64,000 nucleotides of DNA from Lachnospiraceae bacterium (GTDB lineage: Bacteria > Bacillota > Clostridia > Lachnospirales > Lachnospiraceae): positions 1 through 64,000 of the forward strand of contig JAAWCE010000017.1 in NCBI GenBank assembly GCA_022793065.1. The letters run 5' to 3'. Both the position numbers and the translations under genes were made by a program. The notes below the pieces were generated by a model, which saw nothing but the letters and a program-made list of their open reading frames with translations, had not been told where the DNA came from and searched no databases. Shown in pieces: positions 54,200 to 62,779 of the stretch (its first letter is position 1; every line of letters begins with the position of its first letter).

Positions 54200-54291
54200 A
54201 TTTTCTCCTTACCTGGCTTCCACAGGTTCCCATACGGCGCCCTATATCAATCATTTCCCCACCGCCAAACCACATCCTTCTGTCTGATTCC

Positions 54292-54355
54292 ATTCTAATT
54301 TTTTCTCATGCAAAATGCAATATCCTAAGTCTAACGTAAGGCATTTTTAGTCTAA
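54292..54355 (-). promoter_or_regulatory. Promoter with a candidate LytTR binding site upstream of the response regulator
   Basis: On the minus strand TTGCAT (complement 54315-54320), a 17-bp spacer and TAGAAT (complement 54292-54297) form a sigma-A promoter. Just upstream of the -35, TTAGACT occurs twice, 21 bp apart (complements at 54328-54334 and 54349-54355). The nearer one lies in TACGTTAGA, close to the LytTR half-site consensus. Spacing and position match LytTR-activated promoters. Confidence 0.55.
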
Positions 54356-54383
54356 GATACTTGTTCCTGGGTTTTGTATCATG

Positions 54384-54425
54384 GAAAAAGCAAACGCTTC
54401 CAGCTCCATTACCGAAAGCGTTTGC
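54384..54425 (-). terminator. Terminator of the peptide ABC operon
   Basis: GCAAACGCTT and AAGCGTTTGC form a perfect 10-bp stem with a 16-base loop, followed on the minus strand by CTTTTTCC. It lies just after the stop of the ATPase gene. Confidence 0.8.
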
Positions 54426-54428
54426 CCA

Positions 54429-56021
54429 TTATGAATTGCACAAAAGCAATTTTGTATATTCTTCCCTGGGATCATGAAATACTTCCTCTGTGTCCCCAAT
54501 CTCAATAATTCTTCCCTCTTTCATAATCATAATCCTGTCGCACATCTGATAGACCACATTAATATCGTGGGAAATAAACAGATAAGACAAATTCATCTCC
54601 TGCCGGAGCTTCTGCAATAATTCCATAATCTGCGCCTGAATGGTCACATCCAATGCGGATACCGGTTCGTCTGCTACAATAAATCCCGGATTGGTAATCA
54701 ATGCCTGGGCAATGCTGACCCGCTGACGCTGTCCCCCGCTAAGTTGAGACGGCTTTCTGTGAAAATATTTCTCTCCCATTCCCACACGCTGCAGCATATC
54801 ATAAGCCGCCGCCTCCATATCCTGTTTTGTCATGGCCTTGGAGCTATCCAGCGCACCGGCGGCCCGAAGGGGCTCCTGCAGCAGCCACCCTATGGTTTTG
54901 GTAGGATTTAAGCTGCTGTATGGGTCTTGAAATATCATCTGCGGCCCCACGGAATGGTGTATCACCCTTCCCTCCATATCCTTGTTCATACCCAAAATTG
55001 CCTTGGAAAGAGAAGTTTTTCCACAACCGCTCTCCCCCACCAGCCCCAAACTCTCTCCGGGATAGACATCAAATTCCACATGGGACACCACACGGCGCTT
55101 TTTGTTTCCAGAAAACAGGCTGTTGTTCCCCTCCCGATAAAACACGGACAAATTGCGTACCTGTAAAATGGAACTCTTTCTTCCGCCAGAAGCGCTTTTG
55201 TCATCCGTCCCTTGCTGTGCCGTGGGCGTCATACTGCATTTCTTCACCCTGGAAGGCACGGCTTCTATCAATCTTCTGGTATATTCCTGCTGCGGATTGC
55301 CGAAGATTTCTTCGGCGGTTCCGTACTCCACCACCCCTCCGTCCTTCATGACAGCAATTTTGCCGCATAGCCTTTTGGCAAGATTCAAATCATGGGTAAT
55401 AAACAAAAGAGAATTCTTCTGTTTCCGGCTGATTTCCCGAAGCAATGCTATAATCTGGTTTTGAATCGTAACATCAAGGGCAGTGGTTGGTTCATCTGCC
55501 ACGATGAAACCGGGATGCAGAATCACAGCCATGGCAATCATCACCCTTTGACGCATCCCACCGGAAAGTTGATGAGGATAACTGTTATAAACCTTTTCCA
55601 CCTGGTGCAGCCCAACCGCTTGAAAACTCTTTAAAACGCTGTCCCGGCGTTCTCCTTTTGAAAGCTTTGTATGAAGCCTGAGCACTTCCTCCACCTGTCT
55701 TCCCACTTTTTGCGTGGGATTCAGACTGGTCATGGGTTCCTGGAATACCATGGACATCCTGGCTCCCTGATATTTTCGGTAAAGCGTCTTATCACAAGGT
55801 CTTCCTGCCTCCTGAAGTACCACATCATCATAAAGAATCCGTCCTTCCGTAACCTGGGCTGTCTCAGGCGCAAGCCCCATCAGCGTCAATGCAGTGACAC
55901 TTTTTCCGGAACCGGATTCCCCCACCACTCCCAAAATCTCCCCGTCCTCTATCTGCAAACTGACATTCTTCACTACTTCCGTGCCGTCAAAGGCCACAGA
56001 CAAATTTTCGATCTTTATCAT
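54429..56021 (-). CDS. Fused oligopeptide ABC transporter ATPase (two ATPase domains)
   Basis: A 530-residue protein joining OppD- and OppF-like halves. Half 1: Walker A 'GVVGESGSGKSVTALTLMG', signature 'YPHQLSGGMRQRVMIAMA', Walker B 'FIVADEPTTALDVTIQ'. Half 2: 'GLVGESGCGKTSLSKAILG', 'QLSGGQRQRVSIAQALI', 'FIVADEPVSALDV'. About 30 variable residues link them, and half 2 has a short insert near 'EGNNSLFSGNKKRR'. I use the ATG at 56021, where the domain begins; the frame runs 69 codons upstream into oppC without similarity. Both halves look active. It powers peptide import with the permeases upstream. Confidence 0.92.
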   Translation of the reverse strand: MIKIENLSVAFDGTEVVKNVSLQIEDGEILGVVGESGSGKSVTALTLMGLAPETAQVTEGRILYDDVVLQEAGRPCDKTLYRKYQGARMSMVFQEPMTSLNPTQKVGRQVEEVLRLHTKLSKGERRDSVLKSFQAVGLHQVEKVYNSYPHQLSGGMRQRVMIAMAVILHPGFIVADEPTTALDVTIQNQIIALLREISRKQKNSLLFITHDLNLAKRLCGKIAVMKDGGVVEYGTAEEIFGNPQQEYTRRLIEAVPSRVKKCSMTPTAQQGTDDKSASGGRKSSILQVRNLSVFYREGNNSLFSGNKKRRVVSHVEFDVYPGESLGLVGESGCGKTSLSKAILGMNKDMEGRVIHHSVGPQMIFQDPYSSLNPTKTIGWLLQEPLRAAGALDSSKAMTKQDMEAAAYDMLQRVGMGEKYFHRKPSQLSGGQRQRVSIAQALITNPGFIVADEPVSALDVTIQAQIMELLQKLRQEMNLSYLFISHDINVVYQMCDRIMIMKEGRIIEIGDTEEVFHDPREEYTKLLLCNS

Positions 56022-56052
56022 TTCCCCATGCCTCCTCCCCATACTCAGGACG

Positions 56053-56889
56053 CTATCCGTTCCGAGACACACTCCATCGCCTGATTCCCTCACCAAATAA
56101 GGAAAAGCCCAGTACCACCCATACAATCGTAAGTCCCGGCGCCAATGCATACCAGGGCGCAGACTGCAGATATCCCTGGGCGTCCGAAAGCATTTTGCCC
56201 AGACTTGCATCCGGGGGCTGAACGCCAATCCCCAGATAACTCATTCCTGATTCAGCAAGAATCGCATTGTTAAAGCCAATCATTACAGATACCCAAAATA
56301 CGGAAAAGATATTGGGCAATATATGGACAAACAAAATGCGCAGTTTCCCCACACCCATTAATCTTGCCCGCCTGATATAATCCATATCCCGAAGCCTGAT
56401 AAATTCACTGCGCACAATACGTACATAACTGGGAACAAATACCAGTCCCAATGAGATAATCACATTTTGTTTTCCGCTGCCTAACACACTGATGATCACC
56501 AAAGTCAAAAGAATACTGGGAAAACCATTCAGCGCGTCCGTAACACGCATAACCGCCTCATCCAGCAGTCCTCCAAAATATCCTGTCACAGCACCCAGAA
56601 GAATTCCCACGCTCCCCGAAAACAGCACTACCAAACTACTGATGGATATGGTTGTGCCAAGACCCTGCATCACTCTCGAAAAAATATCACGGCCAAAATT
56701 GTCCGTTCCAAATAAATGCCCCAACGAAGGTCCCGCAAATTTTTCAGCCGCCGACATTTCCGTAGTACTATAAGGTGTCCAGAAAATACCCACTATTCCA
56801 AGCACAATGGCAAAGCCCGTCATAACCAAACCTGCCACAAAATACTTATTCCATTTTCCGTTGCTCATGCCCTCTTTCGACCTTATCAT
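56053..56889 (-). CDS. Oligopeptide/dipeptide ABC transporter permease (OppC/DppC type)
   Basis: An inner-membrane permease with an N-terminal helix, 'YFVAGLVMTGFAIVLGIVGI', then the lumenal 'GHLFGTDNFGRDIFSRVMQG' typical of OppC. The transport core contains the EAA loop 'MDYIRRARLMGVGKLRILFVH' region. I choose the ATG at 56889 (278 residues). Alternatives are a TTG 11 codons earlier, with an AAGGA too close to it, or an ATG seven codons later, so the exact start is open. It is co-transcribed with its neighbours. Confidence 0.9.
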   Translation of the reverse strand: MIRSKEGMSNGKWNKYFVAGLVMTGFAIVLGIVGIFWTPYSTTEMSAAEKFAGPSLGHLFGTDNFGRDIFSRVMQGLGTTISISSLVVLFSGSVGILLGAVTGYFGGLLDEAVMRVTDALNGFPSILLTLVIISVLGSGKQNVIISLGLVFVPSYVRIVRSEFIRLRDMDYIRRARLMGVGKLRILFVHILPNIFSVFWVSVMIGFNNAILAESGMSYLGIGVQPPDASLGKMLSDAQGYLQSAPWYALAPGLTIVWVVLGFSLFGEGIRRWSVSRNG

Positions 56890-56951
56890 ATCTTTTCTCT
56901 TTCCGCTGCATGCCCTGATCAAAATTCCTTCTTTATAAAATCACTATTTGC

Positions 56952-57968
56952 CTACGTCCCGCTAATCCTGGGGTCAATCACCCGATACAAAATATCTACC
57001 AGAAAATACACAAAAATAACTACAAAAGTAATATACAAAATCAGTATCTCCACCACCGGAAAATCTCTGGTTGAAATAGAACTAATGAGCAATCTGCCGA
57101 TACCAGGCAGTCCAAACACCTGCTCAACTACAATACTGCCCGCCACAATCTCCGCCACAATCATCCCCAGAAAAGTAACCACCGGCATCATGGCATTGCG
57201 CAGAACATGCCCATACATCACCCGATGCTTTCCCGAACCCTTGCTGTAAGCCGTGCGCACATAATCTGAAGATAATTCTGTCAGCATGGAATTGCGCAGA
57301 AATCTGGCTGTCATGGCAATCTTTGGAATTGCTATGGACAGGGCTGGAAACACCAGATACCCAAGAAAGCCCAGGAAATTTTCCTCATACCCCACATATC
57401 CGCCAGGAGCAAAAAGTCCCAACACAATACCAAAAAAATATGTCACCAATATTCCCAGAAAAAACGATGGAACTGCCATGGCTGCCTGTGTCATAACTCC
57501 CAGGGCTGCGTCCAGAATATGTCCCGCCCTGCCAAACCAGCGCCGGACACCTTCGGATGTTTGAACGGCATGTGTTCCGCCGGACAATCCTGCCCATAAT
57601 ACACCTAAAGGGATGGATACCACAATAATCAGCACCAACGCCACCAACGCCAGCCATAACGTCACCGGAAGTTTATCCCCTATCAATTCCGCCACCGGCA
57701 TCATCTCATTCATATTCTTAGAATAACGATAACTGACGCCCAAATCTCCCTGCAAAACCCCGGCAATCCAGTGGAAATAACGCACTGCCGGAGGATCATT
57801 CAGCCCCAGTTCCTCCCGGAGCTGTTCCTCTCTTTCCGGCGTAGCCTCCGTTCCCAATATAGAAGTCACCACATCTCCCGGAATCATCTGAAAAGCAAGG
57901 AAAGCAGCAACCGAAACAAGGAACAATGTCATAATGAGAGTGATTAATTTTTTACCAAAATATTTCAT
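56952..57968 (-). CDS. Oligopeptide/dipeptide ABC transporter permease (OppB/DppB type)
   Basis: A 338-residue permease with six helices. Typical are the N-terminal 'LITLIMTLFLVSVAAFLAF', the periplasmic-type loop with 'PEREEQLREELGLNDPPAVR', and the EAA loop 'YVRTAYSKGSGKHRVMYGHV'. The end 'ILYITFVVIFVYFLVDILYR' and 'VIDPRISGT' are also family-like. The cytoplasmic insert around residues 125-150 ('SGGTHAVQTSEGVRRWFG') is longer than usual. It follows the binding-protein gene by 67 bases. Confidence 0.93.
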   Translation of the reverse strand: MKYFGKKLITLIMTLFLVSVAAFLAFQMIPGDVVTSILGTEATPEREEQLREELGLNDPPAVRYFHWIAGVLQGDLGVSYRYSKNMNEMMPVAELIGDKLPVTLWLALVALVLIIVVSIPLGVLWAGLSGGTHAVQTSEGVRRWFGRAGHILDAALGVMTQAAMAVPSFFLGILVTYFFGIVLGLFAPGGYVGYEENFLGFLGYLVFPALSIAIPKIAMTARFLRNSMLTELSSDYVRTAYSKGSGKHRVMYGHVLRNAMMPVVTFLGMIVAEIVAGSIVVEQVFGLPGIGRLLISSISTRDFPVVEILILYITFVVIFVYFLVDILYRVIDPRISGT

Positions 57969-58035
57969 GCCGCTGCCTCCTTCCTTTTACTTTCATCCCC
58001 ATATTTTCCATTTCTGTCACTTCAAATTGAGCCTG

Positions 58036-59568
58036 TCACTTCTGGAAATATACCGTACTCATATCCTGCACATAAACGGGATAGAACTTATAGCCCATCA
58101 AATCCTTATTAATTGCCGTCATATTGGCCGGAACCTGCAGAAACGCACTTCCCGCCTCATCACAAAGTATCTTCTGAAGCTGCTTGTAATATTCCGCTTT
58201 TTCCGTCAAATCCAATGTTTCCTGGGCTTTCAAATACAGGGCATCATACGCTTCATTGGCAAAATTAATGAAATTCTTCTTAGATGTGGTCTGAAATCTG
58301 TTCAGAAGATATCCCGGCGTCATATCACAAGTGATACCGCTAATGGTGGCCGTATACTTGCGTCCATTGTATACTTCATCCAGCCAGGTTCCCCATTCCA
58401 TCGCCTGAATGGTAGCGTTAATCCCCACTGCCTTCAACTGTTCCACCACTACCTCTCCTGTCTGCATATGGAATTCATAATTAGAAGGAATGGCAATCTC
58501 CAAATCAAATCCGTCCGCATATCCTGCGTCAGCCAACAATTCTTTTGCCTTTTCCACATTGGCCGTTGTGCCATAAGTATCATTCAAGTCCACATAATTT
58601 TCCTTTAAAGTAGGAAGCATGGCAGAACTGATTAAAGTGCCGGCCCCACCGCCTACAAAATCATTGATCTGCTCCTTATCCAAAGCATACAAAATGGCCT
58701 GCCGCACCCTGACATCATCCAACGGCGCCACCGCATTGTTCAGAAACAATGCCTGCACCACATTGGAAGGAGACGCTATCACCTGGTGGCTGTTCTTCAA
58801 TGCCTGGGCCTGGGAATCTGTCAGATACGCATACAGGTCTATGGTTCCTCCCTGCAGCTCCATCAACGCAGTATCCGCACTATTGACAATCTTGAAATTC
58901 ACCTCATCCACCTGGGGCAAACCTTCCTGCCAATAATCAGCAAACTTCGCCAGAACAATTCCCTCCAATGGTTTGTAAGAAACAAAAGAAAACGGTCCTG
59001 TGCCCACAGGATTCGCCTCTGCCGACTCTCCGCTGCCCGCGGGGATAATCGATGCCACAAAACTGTATATCAGCTCCGTGTTGGCACTTCCTACTGTCAC
59101 CTGAACCGTCTTTTCATCCACAATATCAACGGATTGTATGGCACTTAAGGTGGAAATCAGCGGCGTACCGTCCAACAGCCCCGATACCCTCTCTAAAGAG
59201 TACTTTACATCCTCAGCCGTCACAGCATTGCCATTGTGGAACTTCACATTTTCTCTCAAGGTAAAGGTATATACCAAACCGTCCTGAGAAATCGTGTAGT
59301 CACTTGCCACCGCACCAATCAAATTACCGTTTTCATCGGGCTTAACTAAGCCTTCAAAAATGTTAAATAGTATTTCTTTTGTTCCTGCCGCCGTTGCTTT
59401 ATGAGGGTCAAGACTGTCAATATCCTGTTGTATTCCTACAACAATGGAACCTTTCGGTTCCCCAGAGGAATTATCCCCCGAAGACTCTCCTGTGCCGTCT
59501 GCGCACCCGCCCAGTACGGCCATGGTCAGAAGTGCCGTAAAAAGTAAACCGCAAAGTTTCTTTTTCAT
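58036..59568 (-). CDS. Peptide ABC transporter substrate-binding lipoprotein (family 5)
   Basis: A 510-residue lipoprotein anchored outside the membrane: 'MKKKLCGLLFTALLTMAVLG' with lipidated Cys in 'GCADG'. Family 5 marks are 'DIDSLDPHKATAAGTKEILF', 'FTLRENVKFHNGNAVTAEDV' and 'SLERVSG', and 'VRQAILYALDKEQIND'. The ATG at 59568 has GAGG seven bases upstream; an ATG six codons earlier also has a site. It starts the operon binding protein-OppB-OppC-fused ATPase. The ligand is probably peptides, but nickel or other substrates occur in this family. Confidence 0.92.
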   Translation of the reverse strand: MKKKLCGLLFTALLTMAVLGGCADGTGESSGDNSSGEPKGSIVVGIQQDIDSLDPHKATAAGTKEILFNIFEGLVKPDENGNLIGAVASDYTISQDGLVYTFTLRENVKFHNGNAVTAEDVKYSLERVSGLLDGTPLISTLSAIQSVDIVDEKTVQVTVGSANTELIYSFVASIIPAGSGESAEANPVGTGPFSFVSYKPLEGIVLAKFADYWQEGLPQVDEVNFKIVNSADTALMELQGGTIDLYAYLTDSQAQALKNSHQVIASPSNVVQALFLNNAVAPLDDVRVRQAILYALDKEQINDFVGGGAGTLISSAMLPTLKENYVDLNDTYGTTANVEKAKELLADAGYADGFDLEIAIPSNYEFHMQTGEVVVEQLKAVGINATIQAMEWGTWLDEVYNGRKYTATISGITCDMTPGYLLNRFQTTSKKNFINFANEAYDALYLKAQETLDLTEKAEYYKQLQKILCDEAGSAFLQVPANMTAINKDLMGYKFYPVYVQDMSTVYFQK

Positions 59569-59781
59569 ATGAAAACCTCTTTTCATTTTGCTCTTCTCCT
59601 CTTCGATTTATAAACCTCTCACTATTCAATTGTCTCCTTCATTTTACCATAGAATGATGGGATTGCAAGTATTTTATTCCATACACGCCAAATACCCGTA
59701 ACCGTTCCGTCATTCCATTCCTAAATTGTTTATTTCCGATTATATAATAACATTAAATCAAAGAAAATAAAACGTCCTTAC

Positions 59782-59896
59782 TTGAAAAATGGGCAGAAAA
59801 TGATATAATGAAATAAAGATCTTATGCGCGGACGGAAAATTAATTTTGCGCATAACTTTCCCGGAACCTTGACATATGAATATGGTATTGTATCTA
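59782..59896 (+). promoter_or_regulatory. Two promoter-like elements upstream of the chemoreceptor gene
   Basis: TTGAAA (59782-59787), 16 bp, TATAAT (59804-59809); and TTGACA (59869-59874), 16 bp, TATCTA (59891-59896). Between them TTATGCGC and GCGCATAA (59822-59829 and 59848-59855) form an 8-bp inverted repeat around an AAAATTAATTTT palindrome, which could be an operator or a hairpin. No c-di-GMP riboswitch core was found. The remainder of the 59569-59972 gap holds no gene. Confidence 0.45.
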
Positions 59897-59972
59897 AGTT
59901 ACCCATAAATTGAAAATGGATGTTCATTTAAGCTATGTCAAGCAATTGACAGGGAAGAAGAATGGGTAAATT

Positions 59973-61661
59973 ATGATTAATAAAATAAAAAACATGAAAG
60001 TGGAAGAGAAACTGAAGTATTGTTTTACATTGGTTGTTTTAATGGCCAGCATTTCAGGCATTTTAGGCATTATCATCATGATGTTCATCAATAACAGCTA
60101 TGCAAACGCATTGGTAACCAATGGTTTTTCTCAGGGTGAAATCGGTATATTCAGTACTTATCTGAACAAAGAACCCTCCCTGATCAGAGAAATGATTCTT
60201 GTAGATGATGCGGCAGACTTAGCGGAAATCTCCAATGAGTTAGATGAAATATCGGTCAAGACTGACGCGGCGCTTGTTACAATGAAAGCACACTGCACTT
60301 CGGCGGAAGAACGTCCTTATATAGAAACCATTGAGGAAGTTCTGCCTCTTTACCGCAGTATTTTCTCAGAAGTGCAGGCGCTGGCAATGAACGACCAAAA
60401 CGAAGAAGCGCTGGAGTTGTTGCTCACAGAGGGAAAACCCACATTGAAAAAGCTTACGGATGCCGTAGAAGGATTGATCCGTTTAAATGTGGAAGTGGGC
60501 AACAGCGTATCCCAAACTTTGTCAATTACGGCAATTGCAGCAATCGGTCTGATGATTGTAGTTATTATTGTGGTATTTATTATTGCTGTCAGATTTGCTT
60601 CCTTTGTGGCAAAACTTTTTGCAGAACCTATTATCCAGGTAAAAGAAGCCGCCGCAAAACTTGCAGACGGAGACCTAAATATTACGGTTCATAAAATGTA
60701 TCCTGACGAAATCGGCGATATGGCTGAGTCATTCCATGAAGCGGCCCAAACGCTTAAGTCCTACATACATGAGCTCACCGACAGCCTTGGTGAAATTGCA
60801 GAAGGAAACTTTAATATTAAATCCCATGCACATTTCAAAGGTGATTTCAAAGCAATAGACGATGCTATTGTGATATTTACTGACACCTTAAGCGGTACTT
60901 TGGGCAATATTCATGAATCCTCTGAGCAAGTTGCATTGGGCGCTTCGCAGATGGCGGAAAGCGCACAAGCTCTGGCGGAAGGGGCTACGGACCAGGCAGC
61001 TTCTGTCGAAGAGTTGACTGCAACCATTCAGAGTATCACGGAGACCATTATCTACAGTTCCAAAAAAGCGGAGGAATCCTTCCACAATGCTGAAAAATTC
61101 AAGGGGGAGGCAGAGGGCAGCAGCGAGGATATCAAGCAACTGAACGAAGCAATGACAAGAATTAACGATACATCCAAAGAAATTGCGAATATTATTACCG
61201 CAATTGAAGACATTGCTTCTCAGACTAACCTTTTGTCATTAAACGCATCCATTGAAGCAGCGAGAGCCGGTGACACTGGCAGGGGCTTTGCAGTCGTCGC
61301 CGACCAAATCGGCAAACTTGCAGCAGACAGCGCTGCATCCGCAGCCAACACAAGAGATTTAATAGAGAACTCTATTCGGGAGATTGAAAACGGAAACGTT
61401 CTTATGCAAAAAGCAACTCAGGCAATCGGCTCCGTTATCCGGGGAATTAACGTACTGGCCGAATCAACCAACGAAATCAGTACTTTGTCAATTTCCCAGG
61501 CCGATACCATGAAACAGTTGGAAGTAGGTGTAGAACAAATTTCAGAAGTAATTCAGAACAATTCTGCAGCAGCAGAACAGTCTTCTGCCACCAGCGAAGA
61601 ATTATCCGCACAGTCGGAGACCCTGGAAGAGTTAGTCGGACAATTTAAATTAAAAGGCTGA
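59973..61661 (+). CDS. Methyl-accepting chemotaxis protein
   Basis: A 562-residue receptor. Helix 1 'VVLMASISGILGIIIMMFI', an outside four-helix-bundle sensor (about 40-185), helix 2 'AAIGLMIVVIIVVFIIAV', a HAMP domain ('IIQVKEAAAKLADGDLNITV'), and a signalling domain. The tip is 'AIEDIASQTNLLSLNASIEA' followed by 'ARAGDTGRGFAVVADQIGKL'. There is no C-terminal pentapeptide for CheR. The ligand is unknown and no che or flagellar genes are in the window. Confidence 0.94.
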   Translation: MINKIKNMKVEEKLKYCFTLVVLMASISGILGIIIMMFINNSYANALVTNGFSQGEIGIFSTYLNKEPSLIREMILVDDAADLAEISNELDEISVKTDAALVTMKAHCTSAEERPYIETIEEVLPLYRSIFSEVQALAMNDQNEEALELLLTEGKPTLKKLTDAVEGLIRLNVEVGNSVSQTLSITAIAAIGLMIVVIIVVFIIAVRFASFVAKLFAEPIIQVKEAAAKLADGDLNITVHKMYPDEIGDMAESFHEAAQTLKSYIHELTDSLGEIAEGNFNIKSHAHFKGDFKAIDDAIVIFTDTLSGTLGNIHESSEQVALGASQMAESAQALAEGATDQAASVEELTATIQSITETIIYSSKKAEESFHNAEKFKGEAEGSSEDIKQLNEAMTRINDTSKEIANIITAIEDIASQTNLLSLNASIEAARAGDTGRGFAVVADQIGKLAADSAASAANTRDLIENSIREIENGNVLMQKATQAIGSVIRGINVLAESTNEISTLSISQADTMKQLEVGVEQISEVIQNNSAAAEQSSATSEELSAQSETLEELVGQFKLKG

Positions 61662-61782
61662 AACGCTGCTGCATTTGGTAACTTATTTCAATACTTTGCT
61701 TTGTAGTAAATGATATGATTACATTGCTGACTTTCATAGTTGAATTGCAATAAAATAATGAGGGAAATACAAGATCTTCTTA

Positions 61783-61829
61783 AGAAGTATTTAAAGACAG
61801 GTTTGCCTGACGATAAATGCTTCTTTTTT
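61783..61829 (+). terminator. Terminator of the chemoreceptor gene
   Basis: GAAGTATTT and AAATGCTTC pair, with an inner CAGG/CCTG stem, followed by TTTTTTA on the plus strand. Confidence 0.7.
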
Positions 61830-61855
61830 ATATTCTTTACGATTTTTTATAAATT

Positions 61856-61882
61856 GAGCAGGGAAAAGACCTTTCCCTGCTC
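61856..61882 (-). terminator. Terminator of folD
   Basis: GAGCAGGGAAA and TTTCCCTGCTC form a perfect 11-bp stem. On the minus strand an AT-rich tract with a run of T follows (AATTTATAAAAAATCG). It lies 25 bases after the folD stop. Confidence 0.75.
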
Positions 61883-61906
61883 GTCACAGATCCCATAAGC
61901 TGCCTT

Positions 61907-62734
61907 CTACATAACACAATTACTCATCAGCATAGCGATGGTCATAGGCCCCACGCCTCCCGGTACGGGTGTGATTGCAGATGTATGGGGCGCCACACGC
62001 TCAAAATCCACATCTCCGCAGAGCTTATTGTCTTCATTCCTGTGAATTCCCACATCAATGACTACCGCACCTTCTTTGACATAACTCTCATCCACAAACT
62101 TAGGCTTTCCGATTGCCACCACCAGAATATCAGCCCTTTTGGTAATTTCCTTCAAATTTTTTGTTTTGGAATGGCATATGGTGACTGTGCCGTTTTCCTG
62201 AAGCAGCAGCATTGCCATGGGCTTGCCCACAATATTGCTTCTGCCAAGCACTACACATTCCTTCCCTTCGATTTCAACGCCGGAACGTTTCAAAAGCTGA
62301 ATTACCCCCGCCGGCGTACATGACACATATCCTGGCCTCCCAATGCTCAGGTTTCCTACATTGACAGGATGAAACCCATCCACATCCTTCTCCGGCGCAA
62401 TGGCAAGCAATATTTTTTTTTCGTCAATATGCCTCGGCAGCGGCAGTTGTACCAGTATTCCGCTTACATCCGCACGCTCGTTTAACTCTACGATAGTCTC
62501 CATCAGTGCCCCTTCCGTAGTGTCTTCCGGCAGTTCATAGGAAAGTGATTCCATTCCAATATAAGCGCACGCCTTTTTCTTATTATTCACATATACACTT
62601 GACGCCGGGTCATTTCCTACCTGAATCACCGCCAGACAGCGTCGTTCTCCTTTTGCTTTCAGGCCCAACACCTTTTCTCTCAATTCATCTTTGATTTCCT
62701 GTGAAATCTTCTTACCATCTATGACCTGATACAT
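61907..62734 (-). CDS. folD: Bifunctional methylene-THF dehydrogenase/cyclohydrolase
   Basis: Interconverts 5,10-methylene-, methenyl- and 10-formyl-tetrahydrofolate. The 275-residue protein has the catalytic Lys in 'SSVYVNNKKKACAYIGM', the substrate block 'ISGILVQLPLPRHIDEKKIL', the nucleotide site 'VVLGRSNIVGKPMAMLLL', and the closing 'PVPGGVGPMTIAML'. In anaerobes it serves one-carbon supply. It is separated by 45 bases from the amidohydrolase gene upstream. Confidence 0.96.
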   Translation of the reverse strand: MYQVIDGKKISQEIKDELREKVLGLKAKGERRCLAVIQVGNDPASSVYVNNKKKACAYIGMESLSYELPEDTTEGALMETIVELNERADVSGILVQLPLPRHIDEKKILLAIAPEKDVDGFHPVNVGNLSIGRPGYVSCTPAGVIQLLKRSGVEIEGKECVVLGRSNIVGKPMAMLLLQENGTVTICHSKTKNLKEITKRADILVVAIGKPKFVDESYVKEGAVVIDVGIHRNEDNKLCGDVDFERVAPHTSAITPVPGGVGPMTIAMLMSNCVM

Positions 62735-62779
62735 GAGCTTTCCTCTCTTTCACTATGTTTTATCTCTTTTGACATTTGA

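Noticed and set aside
59760..59972. c-di-GMP riboswitch upstream of the chemoreceptor
   Set aside because: The expected GEMM core and tetraloop-receptor elements are absent; only promoter-like boxes and an inverted repeat are present.
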